From Lithospermum erythrorhizon (lineage: Eukaryota > Streptophyta > Magnoliopsida > Boraginales > Boraginaceae): a DNA stretch of 64,000 nucleotides. Every line of letters begins with the position of its first letter. Position 1 is the stretch's first letter. Made by a program: the position numbers and the translations under genes. Where the stretch lies: assembly GCA_019722365.1 (NCBI GenBank), contig JADFUC010001380.1, positions 1,178,001 through 1,242,000 on the forward strand. The letters are read 5' to 3'. Under the pieces are notes generated by a model. It ran no database searches. It saw only the letters and a list, made by a program, of their open reading frames with translations, and was not told the origin of the DNA. Positions 25,166-38,675 of this stretch are shown piece after piece.

Positions 25166-25750
25166 GAATGTTGTTGAGTGTTTCAAAATATAGGGGTCAA
25201 TGAAGAAACAAAGTTTGAGTCGATTCTTGAAGTGTGCAAAACATGGATCAATGAGGCTACATTTGGATACGATAAACAACTTACTACCAGAAGATTTGGT
25301 ACACTTGTGGAGGAAACTTAAAAGGAAAACATATGATGCATCCCATACAATTGGGTCCAAGAAAATTGACTTATTTGACTCCCTAAATTAAGGATCTTCT
25401 TCTCCACAAATATAGTGATTAGTTTGGTAGATGAGGAGCAAAAGAGAGGAAAATAAGGAGGAGAACAAACAATTTCTTAAAAGACTCCATTTTCTTGAAA
25501 TGATTAGTAGAGCAAATTAGTAGATCATCCTCTCATTTCAATAGAATGGGACTGGCTGAGAGGATCGATTGATGAGAGGATCGTGAATGCTTTTCTTTCA
25601 AGTTTTATAGTAGTTTGTTTGTTTTGGCTTGTTATATTTAATTACTTGTTGTAACTTCCATATCACGATGTAATTGTCTAGGGGATTTGTATTAGATTTT
25701 CAACCATATGTTCAATATATTGTCCATAATTGTTGATCAATCGATTCCAT
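25166..25750 (+). other. Probable 3' UTR and downstream of the PIN gene
   Basis: Mixed-composition sequence follows the PIN stop codon. Around 25640-25720 there are T-rich and ttgtaa motifs of the kind found upstream of plant poly(A) sites. No canonical AATAAA was seen near the expected site. The small open stretch 25200-25391 lies in this region and is not a convincing gene. Confidence 0.4.
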
Positions 25751-26900
25751 AAAAGATAATTTTGGGTCATTTTCACCCTCCTGAATTGTCACTTTCACAT
25801 TATTACTAAAGATACTAAATTGTAATGTATTTGTTTGAGTTCTCACAGTCTAATATATCCTCCTATGACGTTTTATGTTATGCTTGATTAAGATCGATCA
25901 TCACAAATATTACGTTTTATATTTTTACTCTGCAATTTATAAATAGAAATATGAAAATATCAAAGGCTATTATTTCTCCACATGATCAAAATCCATATCT
26001 TCTCATTATGTTATAATACAAGGGAAATATGGCCACATTGTGAATATTTGGAGTGAAAAATCAAACTCGTGAAGTGTAAAATCATTACCAAAAGTCTCAT
26101 ATTGCATGATGAATAAATATTTTATATTGATTCAAATTCCACATTGGATTAGATATTTGTTAAGGAATGAAGCAAAGAAAAACAGAGATCAATGGCCACT
26201 TGAGAGCAAACTGTAAAGCTTTGATTTCCGCCAGACCATCTTGTACGCCTTTTGGCTACAAAAGCACTTGTATGGCTTTCTTGAGAGAAACGTGAGATGA
26301 ACGAAAGCATAAAAGCCATTGCACGAGTCAAAAGTAGCTTGCTTTTGGCTTTTGAGGACATCTTGATGTGCCCACAATCCTCCCCTACACTACTCTATGC
26401 CATGATCCATTGCTCTATGTAGGTTTGGTTCAATATTTCAAATAATCCCCCCTTTAGATGTGTAAAGGCAAGCATGTGAAGAAGCACATTGTTACTTAAA
26501 CTTCATATATAAACATATCACAAGCTATATATAGCTAGCATTAGCTCAAAAGTGGTTTTGGGATCATGTTGAGCACCTATGATGTTGTACTATCTTAAGT
26601 AATGATAAAAAGTCAAATTCTTTTCAATATGATACAAAGATTTATTTGTACAATTGCTTCTAAACATACTTTAGTGTTTGAGATATAAACTTTTAGAGAG
26701 TAGGTTTATGTTTGGTAACATTGCATTATTTGCATATATGCTCACTTAAACTATGGTTTTATGGAGAACATTGGAATACCTATAACCTAGATTTAACTAT
26801 ATATCTGACTCTTCAGAAATTAAATATTTGTACTTTATTTAATTCAAACAATATATATATATATAAACAACAATTAATGAAGGGTATTTTTGTATTTTAC
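25751..26900. other. Intergenic, nothing firmly recognised
   Basis: The stretch 26140-26460 is less AT-rich than its surroundings and carries C-rich strings (cacaatcctccc, taatcccccc) of the sort seen near LTR purine tracts on the opposite strand. No paired repeat or protein remnant was found. Confidence 0.4.
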
Positions 26901-28010
26901 AAATGAAATATAAACGATTCCAATTAAAATTAAACTTCTAGGATATTAAATAGGGAGGAGTATTTGGATAAACAACTCCTATTATTATGCTTCGGAGTTC
27001 CAGCCACAATATTAATACCATGAAACTTTTGAGCAACTAAACGACTTCTACCCTATCATGCTAATGAGTTCCAGCAACAATATTAATACCATAAATATTT
27101 ATGCCATGAAAACTTCGGACTAAATACAAAAAAATCATGATTAAACCATAAATATTTATGCCATGAAAACTTCGGAATAAATACAAAAAAATTTATGATT
27201 AAAGCATTATATATAAAAACACGAAGTTGCGTAAGCTTTCTCTCTCCTTTTCGAATCGACTAAATAATTCTTAATGAGGGTATAATTGTATTTGATAAAT
27301 TTTAATTAAAACAAAAATACTACAAATACAAATTATATAATAATATAGGGTCTACATGCAAATAAAATTATTTTATTTTAAGGACTCTATTACAATTTGT
27401 ATATGGTATGAAATTATAGAACTCTACTTAATAAAATTATTAATTTTGATATAAAATTAATACATGATTTTGATTTGAATAATCAAAAGTATTATTTTAA
27501 AAATAATTCTGGGTTAAAAATATTAGTCATTTACATATTTTCAAAAAAATTATATTTTGCATAAAATAATTTAATTTATAATTAAAAATTCCAATCATCA
27601 AAGTCAAGAATTTTTAATTTTTGTTTGAAACATGTAGAATTTATTCTTATTGAAATTTGTAGCTAAACAATTCACATATAGTAATGAAAAATAATGATAG
27701 GAAGTGAAGGAGTATGCTTTGAAAAGCCATCGCTTACAACGTATAATATGGAACCTCCTGCTTTGTTTTATGTTAATATGGAGTATTATATAATATACGA
27801 TGAAAAATATTTAAAGTATTAACATATTTAACGCAAATCCATTAAAAATATTATTATAATTTGTTATTCAAATCAATGTTATGTATATAAATTATTATAA
27901 TATATGATGAAAAATCTATATTATGTATATAAATTATCATGATATATGATGAAAAATCTATATATAAAACACAGCTTGTCTTAAAAAGTTTCTCTCCTTT
28001 TTCGAACGGA
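26901..28010. repeat. Left copy of a diverged AT-rich duplicated block
   Basis: About 27270-27370 matches 30580-30690: both contain gtatttgataaattttaatt-like sequence, then tatagggt and ctacatgcaaataaaat. About 27620-27960 matches 31280-31560: both contain catgtagaa or catgtagag, aattcacatat, and the gaaaaatatttaaagtatta segment. The order is kept, so this is a duplicated block about 1 kb long. A short direct repeat (ccataaatatttatgccatg) also occurs at about 27090 and 27147. Confidence 0.7.
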
Positions 28011-30562
28011 TTAAACGTAACGACCCGCCCCTAGGTCGTGGCCGCCCCGAGGCGAGAGTCATTATAATCCGAACACCAAAATCACCAACCGACGGACGAC
28101 TCAGCTTTAAAACTACTAAGCCTCAAAAATATGATTACATATAATATTACCAAAATAATCACAGCTTAAAAAATTTAATCCATCAGCGATATCTAACCAA
28201 CCAACTCCATATATATACAACATATCCCAAATAAATGCAATGCCGGCAAGGCTACAAAAAGAGAGGTAAAAGATCGCATTCGTAATACAAAATGACAAAT
28301 CGCCGACAAGGCTAAAGTTTCAAAAAGGAAAATACAACAATCAAAAAACAGCTTGACAACACATCAAAATCGATCATGGCGATCCTCCGCCACCCGACGC
28401 CACCTAGCCACTGGAACAAAACTCTCAAACAGCCTTCGCTCAATCGCCAACTCCGCACAAATGAAATGCCGCCCCAAAGCGGTAAAAGGGGCGTAAGCCG
28501 CTGCTTGTTTTAAACTTAACAATGCGGGTGAACTTACCATACGGAACGGCCAATCAATAATATAATAGTCAAATACTTAATAAAATACATATATCCAAGA
28601 CTGCCTAAAAAGGTCATACAACATGATTCCACAGAAGTCTCATAATACATGAAGATATAATAGAAGGCTCTAGTTAACACAGCCTGCAAAAGAATCAAGC
28701 AGACTCAACAACCACTAAAACTCTAGTCATCAAACCTCCTGTCTCATATCCCCACCAAGATACCAACCTCTAACGCCAAGATATGCTCAACTGCCTACCC
28801 GCAGCAGTGAATCTGACTAATCAATAATCAATTCTCAAGACTTATACCGCTAGCATAATAAAACCGCACTTATACACAAAGTATAAGACACCGCACTTAT
28901 ACACAAAAGATAAGGCACACCGCTTCATATACACTAAGTATAAGGCACAATCGCTATATACACTAAAAAGATAAGGCACACCGCACTTATACACTAAGTA
29001 TAAGGCACACCGCACTTATACACTAAGTATACGCATTATTATCGTCAAGATATCCTCGCAATGGGCGAGTCACCTAACCCCTAATCATCCCAACATAGAC
29101 AAATCCGATACCAAGCCACCTCAAGCCTAGATAACTCTAACCATCACCTCTCAATAACCGCCTACCTACCCCAAACAATATCCAAGCACACAAATAAAAC
29201 ATCTCACAATCGTAAGTCAAACACACCACCGATAAAAGCCACGTAATCATAAGTGCCGACAAGGCCAATATAAATCGAAATATAAGTCGAGTTCAAGCCA
29301 TTACTACCTTGCTAATCTTCAACGCCATTAATATAATCACATAATCATATCATGCTCACAATACAAATGAATCACATAATCATACAACAATAATATGTTC
29401 ACACACTTTAAAAAATGAATACGTAGCAACACCCGCGAGATAAGTACTCACCTCTCTCGCTTAGCTACTACAAAACCTCCGCGAACACAATCACGGTAAT
29501 CGCCCTTTCCACCTAATTAACGCCTAAACAAACACCCGTGAAAGATAATCAAGACCGCTACTATACCGGCGTTCTAGAAGATACATAACCAACTCTTAGG
29601 GGAACTATCTCTAAACAGTCTAACATGACGGATAAACTATCGAATTATAATCCCATCGGACACAACCCAATCGATCCCCCGCTATAATTCCATCTTATTA
29701 CTTAATCATTACAAATCAACTTATAAGTCATTTTAGTTAATCAGCAGGTCCATAATTAACAACCTATACTCCGAAATATCAATTATAACTCAACTTGGAA
29801 TTAACACTTTTTTCAACCTAATCGCTTTTAATCCATTTTAAATCACCAATTTAACATCAAAATAACTATAATAAGCGCCCCAATATACCCTCCTCCTACA
29901 CATTTAAAGTCTTAAAAAAATATCAACCCAAAAGTCAACGAAACCTAAAGTCAACTCGGCCATAACGCCCTCAAACAAATTTCTCTAAATCATGAATTCA
30001 TCACTTATATACGCCATAGAACCCATAACTAACTAAGATTCATATCATACAATCAATTATGGAAAATTCAACCAAAAGTCAACCCTAAAAATCAACTAAA
30101 ACTCTACTTTCTTACCTCGAAATCAGAGTGGAGATGTCGGGAAACCTTTTAACAATCGACTCGAGGATGTTTATAATGCTAACAAAAGTGAAAATCGGAA
30201 GAGAAAAATTTTGTTTTGCTCCCAAGCAGGTCTCTACCAAACAAGAAAAGTTAAGACGTAAGAAAATTTGTGTGATATTTTGAGTGAATAAAGGAATAAG
30301 CGATGAAATTTAGGTTACTTAACCCCTATGTCACGAAAAAAAATCAAGATTTCCGAACGAAATAATCGAAGTTATCTGACAACCTAATCCATCTAATCCC
30401 GACTTAATTCTGCCCCATTATCTCTACTAAATTATAAATGTAATTCTACCAAATAATTTTACAAAAATAATATTATCATCGAAATTATTTATACTATCCT
30501 GTCCCACTGGCCGAATCGAAAATTAATTAATTTTTTTTTTCGTAACGGGTTATAACATTAAA
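28011..30562. mobile_element. Solo LTR with perfect TTAAA target-site duplication
   Basis: The LTR runs 28016-30557 (2542 bases) and is flanked by ttaaa at 28011-28015 and 30558-30562. Read on the minus strand it begins TGTTATAACCCG and ends with CGGGTCGTTACG, a slightly mutated TG...CA pair. The plus-strand part nearest the right end has several aaagtcaac motifs (29930-30090). Starts such as TGTAACACCC or TGTTATAACCC together with repeated GTTGACTTTT are typical of long LTRs of Ty3/gypsy Tekay/Del elements, so that assignment is likely. No internal region or second LTR is present, so it formed by LTR-LTR recombination. It interrupts the AT-rich duplicated block. Confidence 0.85.
28850..29036 (+). 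repeat. Short tandem repeat array inside the solo LTR
   Basis: About six imperfect units of roughly 30 bases repeat the pattern accgcacttatacactaag followed by tataaggcac. The last two units are nearly identical. The units abut directly without unique spacers, so this is a minisatellite and not a CRISPR. Confidence 0.85.
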
Positions 30563-32670
30563 AAATACCCCTTAACGGTTTAATTGTATTTTTGATAAAT
30601 TTTAATTAAACTAAAAGATCACAAATACAAATCCTATAATATAGGGTTCTCTACATGCAAATAAAATGACGTTATGTATATAAATTAGACGCATAAAGCC
30701 TGTTAATTTGATCATTAAAAAATTAATCTGCATAATCTTTCTTTCGATGGATAAAAGTATTCAAATTATGTATGAAACGATTTAATAATTATGCGATCAT
30801 TTAAACCATTTTTTCGAAAAATCCCTTTACGACGGGCGTAATAAGTATATAAGAATCATAAGCTATCAATTTTATTAAATGCTGTGAGTTTTAAATACTA
30901 ATTATTGAAAAGAAAATTGAACGATCTTTGTAGAAATACATCATATTTAGTATTTATAAATTTTGAACTTTTGGCCAATAAATAATTTTAACTATTTAAA
31001 AATAAAATCCATGAATATTTTAGACGGAGGTACCGTAGTCTTTATAATTTTCGCTGTCGGTTGAGTTTTAAATAATTTTGACTATTGAAGAGAAAAAATC
31101 GAACGATCTTTTAGAGATGGATGTGAAATTTAGTATTTATAAATTTTAAATTTTAAGGGCGACTCTTAAATAATTTTAACTATTCAAAATAAAAATCAAT
31201 TAATCTTTTAGAGACGGAGGTATTATGATTTTCATAAATTTTAAGTTTGTTGGTTAAACTTCAATCATCAAAGTTGAAGAATTTTTAAATTTTGTTCAAA
31301 CATGTAGAGCGTCTGCTCAAATTGAAATTTGTAACTAAATAATTCACATATGTACAATTAAGAATAGTATCAGCAAAAGAGTATACAAGTCATTATCACA
31401 AGATTTAATATGAAAGAAGCAAAAAACCTCTATTATTTTAGCAATATGCAGCATATTATATAATATACGAAGAAAAATATTTAAAGTATTAATATATTTA
31501 ACATAATTTACTAAAAATATTATAATGTTATTCAAATCAATGTTACATATAAATCAGATATAAATTTTTGTTAATTTATTCATCAAATTAATCTAGATAA
31601 TCTTTTTACGTATGGATAAAAGTATTATTCAAATTACGCATTTAACGCATTTAATAATTATGGATGCTTGATGTTTTAATTTTGAACTCAAATATTTTAT
31701 AAAAGTTTGTTATATTATTATGTGAAATATGCATATCAACATGTAATATTTTCAACTTAATTTAGTGTTAATATGATATTTTGATTCAAACCAAAGTTGT
31801 ATTTCAATTATTAAGATAATAAAATTTATTAATTTTTGATTATTGAAAATCTCTTTCATAATGAAGTAATAAGTATATGGGTGAATCATAAGCTATCAAT
31901 TTTGTTAATAGCTTAAATAATCATGAATTTAAAAAGAAAATTGAACGATCTTTCGAGAAATACGTCATTTAGTATTTATAAATTTTGAACTTTGGTGGTC
32001 AGTTTTAAATAATTTTTAACTACTAAAAGAAAAATCCATGAATATTGTAAAAAGAGGGAGGCAAGATGCGCATTTTATAATTTTTTCGCTTTTGTCAGCT
32101 TGAGTTTTAAATAATTTTGACTATTAACAAGAAAAATTGAACAATCTTTTGTAGATTGATGCGAAATTTATGATTTATAAATTTTAAATTTTGGTTTTTG
32201 ACTTTTAAATACTCTTAACTATTCAAAAAAGAAAATCAATTAACCTTTTAGAGACTATGTAGTATGATGTTTCATACTTTTAGATTTTGTCAAGTTGAGC
32301 TTTAAAAAAATTTGACTATTGAAAAAAAATTGAACGCTCTTTTAAAAATGGATTTTGTATGTAATATTCATAATTTAGTGGTTAAATTCTTAATAATTTT
32401 GACTATTGAAAAGAAAATTGAACAACCTTTTAGAGATGGAGGTAGTATAGTATTCATAATTTTGAAATTTTATTGTCGGTATTTAAATAATTTTGATTAC
32501 CGAAACAAAGTTTAACGATCTTTGTGAGATAAATTTAGGTATGCAATATTCATAAATTATTTAAATGGTTGAAAATTATATTGGTTATTTAGTTAGATTT
32601 TAAAAGTTATAGGAGTTATTAATTTCATTTCTAGATGATCGCAATTATCTTAGTAGGTAATAATGTAAGA
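30563..32670 (+). repeat. AT-rich block of repeated ttgactattgaaaag units
   Basis: The first kilobase repeats the block seen at 26.9-28.0 kb. From about 30840 on, a unit of roughly 85-110 bases recurs. It has the core ttttaaataattttgactatt, then gaaaattgaacgatctttt, then tttataaattttgaatttt. Copies can be seen near 30890, 31070, 31150, 31920, 32000, 32100, 32190, 32290, 32390 and 32490. The last 770 bases (31900-32670) are matched as a whole by 35040-35800. No coding potential is visible. Confidence 0.75.
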
Positions 32671-35039
32671 AGTGCTGAATATAATGATTCTACACTTAAA
32701 TAAATTGCTTTTTACTGTATGACTTATTTTACCTATACATGTTATTAATAAAACATAATTACTTATACATGTTATTAATAAAACATAATTACCGTAACAT
32801 TAAATTATAGACATACAAAGTGACATCCTAAACCTACAAACTTGGAAATATAATCAACATTTAAATTGGTCTTTAATTCACGTCCTGCTCTAAAAGTAAT
32901 ACCATCATACTTAAATCCGTTTTGTTTTATTTTTTATTAATATATTTTAACAAATTTTATAACCTAATTAATCAGAACAAGTTTGATGTGAAAATAAAAT
33001 ATCATTTAATTTTAAGAAGGTTTGTAAATATTGTATCTTTTTCATGATTTATCATTATTCTTATGAGTTTCATTTAAAATAAGGAGAAATTTGGAACTAC
33101 ACCTGGAATTAGATTTTGGAAATAATGGACATATTCTAAATATTACAACTTAAAATATTAATCATGTACCAAGTAATCTTACAAAATTTGTTAACTTTTA
33201 ATGTGAATTTCTAATAAAGTAGGATGAAAATGAATTTATTTTGATATATTTTTTACAAACAAGTATACATGATATTAAAAAATATCTGAGTTCAAAATTA
33301 AAAAGATAATACATGAAAATTTAAAACTTGATAATTTTTTAGAGATAAAGGGAGTACAACATACTAATAAACTTTATAAATTAAAAGCCATTACTATGCT
33401 AAAATCGTGTATATTACTACTGAAAGTAAAATTCTTAAAAATATAATTTAGACGTAGGAATATAATGTTATGTCTTCATGTTTCGCTAAAAATCATTTTG
33501 CAATCCTTTTGAAGCTATAAGTCTTATAAAATATAAGGTAAACATCTTCTTATCACCTTATTAGTTTATAACAATTGCCACTAAGAAAATTACTCCATCC
33601 ATCCCTAAAAGATCTTCTAATTTAAATTTTTGTAGAATTGACTTTTTAACATTAACTCAAATATTACTGGATATGCCATATAACGTTTAGTCAAAAATAT
33701 ATTAGAATATATTATTTTTAACCTATATTACCATTAATATAAAAAAAATATTCATATCAAAATTGTGTGTCGACTAAAATTATTATAATATTTGTAATTT
33801 TGATACTTGAAAAAATAATTTAGAAGGTTTTTTTTAATACAGATTATATTACTTATATGTTCATATTCGAAGTCTTCTCCAAACTATTAGTTAACTGCCT
33901 ATAGTAAACTACATTATGAAAAAACTATTCATGGAGAGAATATATAAGAATATAAAGAAATAATTGAAATTGTTCTATTCATGCAGAGAATATATAAGAA
34001 TATAAAAAAATAATTGAAATCGTTCTCGCCAATATCAACATCTCAGAGAGAAACGACATACTCCAGGGCGTCGATCACTATTTAGCAACCCCAAACATGG
34101 TTAGCAATTTGTCATCTTGGTTCTTTGTTGGGTTATAAATACTGAATTTGTAGTACTCCTATTTAAAATATGTACCATGTTAATTTACTTTTCTACTGCA
34201 ATACAAGTGATTTATTGATTCAGATATCTAATGTTGTTTGGGACAATTAGAAGAATTTTGAAAAACGTATAAATATATTATAAATATCATTAAATAAATA
34301 TTAAATATTTAATTAAAAGTTGTAATATCTAATTTTTTTATTTTGGAAGAATAAGTGAGATTTGGAAAAATTTAATAGAAGGAGAAGTCTATAATAAAAG
34401 TGAAATTTATCAAATCTGATTTGGTTAAGAGGACAGAGTTAAGTTAAGAATTTTAACTTAAGAATCTCTTAAAGAATTTTGATAAAATCTTATTTTATTT
34501 AGTCCTTAATATAATTAGTTATCAGACAAATTTAATAAAAAATGTTGAATTTATAAATTTTAATTTCTTAATCTTTTTAACAAACACCTCCTTAATTCAA
34601 CTATTTCGAAGAAGTGTATGTTCCGCTTTTAAGCTAGAAAGAGAATAATTGACGACACCAAATTCTCTCTCTTCATCGCTGAAGAATCTAGTTGCTACAA
34701 AAAGAAATGACAATACGATACACGAAGAGGAAAGCATTTAAACATTATCGAAAAATTAAATATGACAATGTTGAAATTTACCAAATGACAATGTAAGCCT
34801 TATCAAAAATGTTTCAAACTCAACTAACACTAAAAGGGAGAGAAGAACTAAATGATATACCAAAGAAAAAAAAACTTAAAAGGGAAACAACAAAAAATAG
34901 AAAATAGAGTTAATTGATCTTGATGAGGATGGATGACAATGCAATGAAGATATCAACTTTCATTAAAAAAACAGAAAATAGAGTTAATTGTTTCTTTATC
35001 GATCAACTTACTAGGAGTACATGTAATAATCATGCTTAT
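32671..35039. other. AT-rich spacer with two small tandem duplications
   Basis: The sequence 32731-32760 is repeated directly at 32761-32790 with one mismatch (30-bp unit). The sequence 33925-33974 is repeated at 33975-34024 with few changes (50-bp unit). A Stowaway-like left end (ctccatccatccc) at about 33591 and a right end (aaagggagta) at about 33350 are visible, but neither has a convincing partner. No gene was seen. Confidence 0.55.
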
Positions 35040-35800
35040 CAATTTTATGTTTTTAAATACCGCCACCATTTAAAAAGAAAATCAACGATCTTTGTAGAAC
35101 GACGCCATATTTAGTGTCTATAAATTTGAATTTATAGTTGAGTTTTAAATAATTTTTAACTATTGAAAAGAAAACCAGGAATATTTCCAGACGCATGAGT
35201 AGTATGCGCTTCATATAATTTTTGGGCTTTGTTGATTGAGTTTTAAATAATTTTGACTATTGAACCCAGAAAATTGAAACAATCTTTTAGATGTATGTGA
35301 AATTTAGTATTTATAAATTTTAAATTTTGGTGGTTGACTTTAAAATAATTTTAACTATTCAAAAAAAAATCAATTAATCCTTGTAGATATAGTGTAGTAT
35401 TACTTTGCTAATTTTTAAGTTTTGTTGGTTGAACTTTAAAAATTTGACATTGAAAAAAATTAAACGTTCTTTTAGAGATGGATTTAGTATGTAGTATTCA
35501 TAATTTAGTGGTTAAGTTCTTAATAATTTTGATTATTGAAAAAGAAAATCAAACAACCTTTTAGAGATGGAGGTAGTATATAATATTCATAATTTTAAAA
35601 TTTTGTTGGTTTGAGATTTAAACAATTTTGATTATTGAAAAGAAAATTTAAGATCTTTGTAGATAAATTTAGTAATTTAGTATTCATAAATTTGTATTTT
35701 AAATGGTTAAAAATTATATTGATTATTTAGTTAGATTTCTCAAACATATAAAGAAATAGCCACACTTATTTCTAGATACCCATAATTATCTTTGTAATAA
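35040..35800 (+). repeat. Second copy of the 0.77-kb AT-rich duplicated segment
   Basis: This stretch follows 31900-32670 in the same order. Shared landmarks include aaatttagtatttataaatt, the gagatggaggtagtat string (about 32435 and 35560), and a shared right end with aaaattatattg, ttatttagttagattt and ttatttctagat (or catttctagatg). The copies are clearly diverged by small indels and substitutions, so the duplication is old. Confidence 0.8.
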
Positions 35801-38426
35801 TGTATTAGGCAGTTAACATATACAAATATCTTAGATTATCATAATTGTCTTAGTATTCCTATATGAAATAGAAGAATTATCCGAAAAATAATATCGCTTA
35901 ATGCATGCATCAACATACTTTCTTTTAAATACTCTTAAAATTAGAGGAACAACAAACAATCAGACATCAAAAATATTATAGTCCGAAATTTTAAAGGTCA
36001 ACTAATAACTATTGGTGAGGAATTACAGATAATAAAAACATAACATAGTAAAGATAATCAAGAAAAAGATATTTTAATTAACAAACATAAAAAGGCAACA
36101 AATGTGCTAAAAATGTAGTAAATCGATTCGATAGCATTTAATGCATTTGATCAAGATACTTCAACTTTAATTAACAAATAAAAAAACAAAAGTTGAGAAA
36201 TTTGATCATTTAAGTGATGACAATTGAATTTTTAGATAATAAAGTTTTTAAAATACGCAGTAATTATTTTCTGCATTCTTTACGATTTCATAGCTTTTGT
36301 TAATTTGTATCAAGATCATCTACCTCCTTTGGCTTAAAGATCCTTTCGTGTATTCTTGGCCTCCTATAATATTGTATTATCATGTCAGCTGTCATAACTA
36401 CACACGATCTTCATAATACAACAGACATAATCTTATAAGTTATGACAATTTAAATGGCAGATCAAGCAGAGGTAGACAATCATTTATTTAGGAATTTGAT
36501 ACTCTTGGGGTGATATAAAAGTATATTTATTCGATACTTTACCATAATTATGTTACTTTATAATTTCAGAATAATGAAATCATTGCATAACAAAAATATT
36601 CAATTTTATGTTGCCTTTTATAATTATAACAACGAAATCACTTCAGAATCGTTAATACTATATTTATAATTATAACAATAAAATCATGTGTAACAAAACT
36701 ATCAGATGTAACACACGTCCCTTCTTACTAATTACACCAAAAGTAAATAATTGAATATAATTTGTTTATATATGACATTGGGTCACTCACCCTATTGCAA
36801 GTTTGTTCCTATGAACTCTCTTAAGAGGGCATTAATTAGAGTCAATTGTAGTCCTCAATTTTCCTCCACAAAATCACTGAAAATTAGTATCGATAAAAAA
36901 AAATGTGATGGTTTGCTACTGCACACATGGTGTGGTTCAACAATAAAACATTAATAAGTGCCTGCCCAAGTAACCGTTAGCCAAAAATATTGATGAATTT
37001 CTAGAACGAAAACCGTTGGAGAAGAATCGAAACTCATCGAATCATATCAAGTACGCCGGACAACAAATCAAGTCATGAAAAAAGACTTCACAATGATGAA
37101 GACAAACAAAGCTTTATCATAGAGTGTTTAATAAAGGTCATTAATCTTATCTGTGTAGGCAACTAGGCATGCAACATGGAAATTGAAGAATGAGGAATTA
37201 CAACAAGCACTTGAATACTTTTTTTGGGGTAAATTAACAAACACTATAATACAATTTCAATACAAGTCGTGTCACTTATTATTACACAAAAATGATAATT
37301 TGTAATATCCCGCCCGTAGAGCTTACGAGATGATTACGATTTCGATTTCATACATCTATATCATTAAGACGCATCCATTTTCTAAGTTTATCTCTATAAG
37401 CATTCAAGCCATAATAAGCTGAAATTTGGTGATACTTTTATTTTGATTTACCCACCTGAAAGTTTCTCTCTTCCGATAAACATCTTTTCCTGACTGAGAA
37501 GAAAACACGCTAGAAGATCAAGAATACTCATGAGTATTAACGTTATTAAATCTAATAACTAATCAACTCTTGTTCGATGCGGCTGTCATAATGGCTGTTT
37601 ACAATTGTAATTAGGTAGCTTCGTTATCTTTAGGTATTCATCATTCACAATTATTTTCTCGTGTAATTGTATGCTATGCGTTTGGCATTTTGTAATGTCA
37701 TAATAGAGGGGGACATACGTTCTTACGCATTACGTACGTTGAATGCCTTAAAATCCTTGTATTCTATGAAGCATTGGTAGGTAGTCATATATTCAATCAA
37801 CCTTTTGGGTAATCAATGCATAAACTCCATTCTTTTCCACAATACTTTCCCTCGTTTAGTTGCAATCTTTTTTGGTAACTCCGCTATTCAACAGTCCACA
37901 CTATCCTCTTTAAATCTCGAGCATTTATTTGATATTAGTAAAATGGATTATGCTTCAAATATTTAATTAAGATAATAAATAAATTAATTAACTATTAACG
38001 TAAATTTATAAATTATACTTTTGATTTATATTGTACCATTTTATTCATTTATATATGATCCCTTATAATTTTTTAATAATATAAATTTAATACTCCATCC
38101 ATTTTTATTTGTCATTTTCCAGCAATTTGCACATGACAAAATAAAAAGTAGCAAAACCATTGAAAATATTATAGAATGACAATCATTTAAGTTTCATATC
38201 ATCGTCGGCTGATACCTCTAAAAAGTAGTGAAAAGACATTGAACATATGGGGTACAATTCTTATATACTAAACGACAAATATTTCAAACAAAATTTTGTG
38301 CTGTAACGACAAATAAAGAAAATGCATATTTTTTGAATAAAAAATTTCAATGATTGTCATGCTTGATACTAAATGATACTAAAAAATTTAGGCTAGAACG
38401 ACAAATAAAAAAAAATTAGGCTATTA
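35801..38426. other. AT-rich intergenic, nothing firm
   Basis: A ttgtaatatcccgcccg string at about 37303 resembles the start of a gypsy LTR, but no second end was found. A MITE-like actccatccattttt end at about 38092 has no clear partner. No gene was seen; the open stretch 36751-36954 has no recognisable character. Confidence 0.45.
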
Positions 38427-38675
38427 CTCCCTCCATACTAAATGATTGTCATGCTTGATTTAAGTGTTTCAAATTGACAAACTTTTACGCTTCATCGATA
38501 AACATAATTTTGATTTGAATAAAATTTAATGTCAATATTAAATTACATTGAAAATATTATTATTTGATAATTTTCACCAAATATTATACAACATAAATAA
38601 AAATATTTGAATTTAACATCTAATTTGTGAAAAATCCAAATTTAAACCTAGACAATCTATTGGGGATGGAAGGAG
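38427..38675. mobile_element. Stowaway-like MITE
   Basis: A 249-base AT-rich element is flanked by TA on each side. The left end is ctccctccatactaaatga and the right end, reversed, is ctccttccatccccaatag. The next bases also pair (gattgtc on both). The terminus and TA duplication are those of Stowaway MITEs. Confidence 0.8.

Noticed and set aside
25200..25391. 63-codon frame just after the PIN stop
   Set aside because: It lies in the presumed 3' UTR, is short, and has no recognisable family.
28850..29036. CRISPR-like array of about 30-bp units
   Set aside because: The units abut without unique spacers, are imperfect, and lie inside a plant LTR, so this is a minisatellite.
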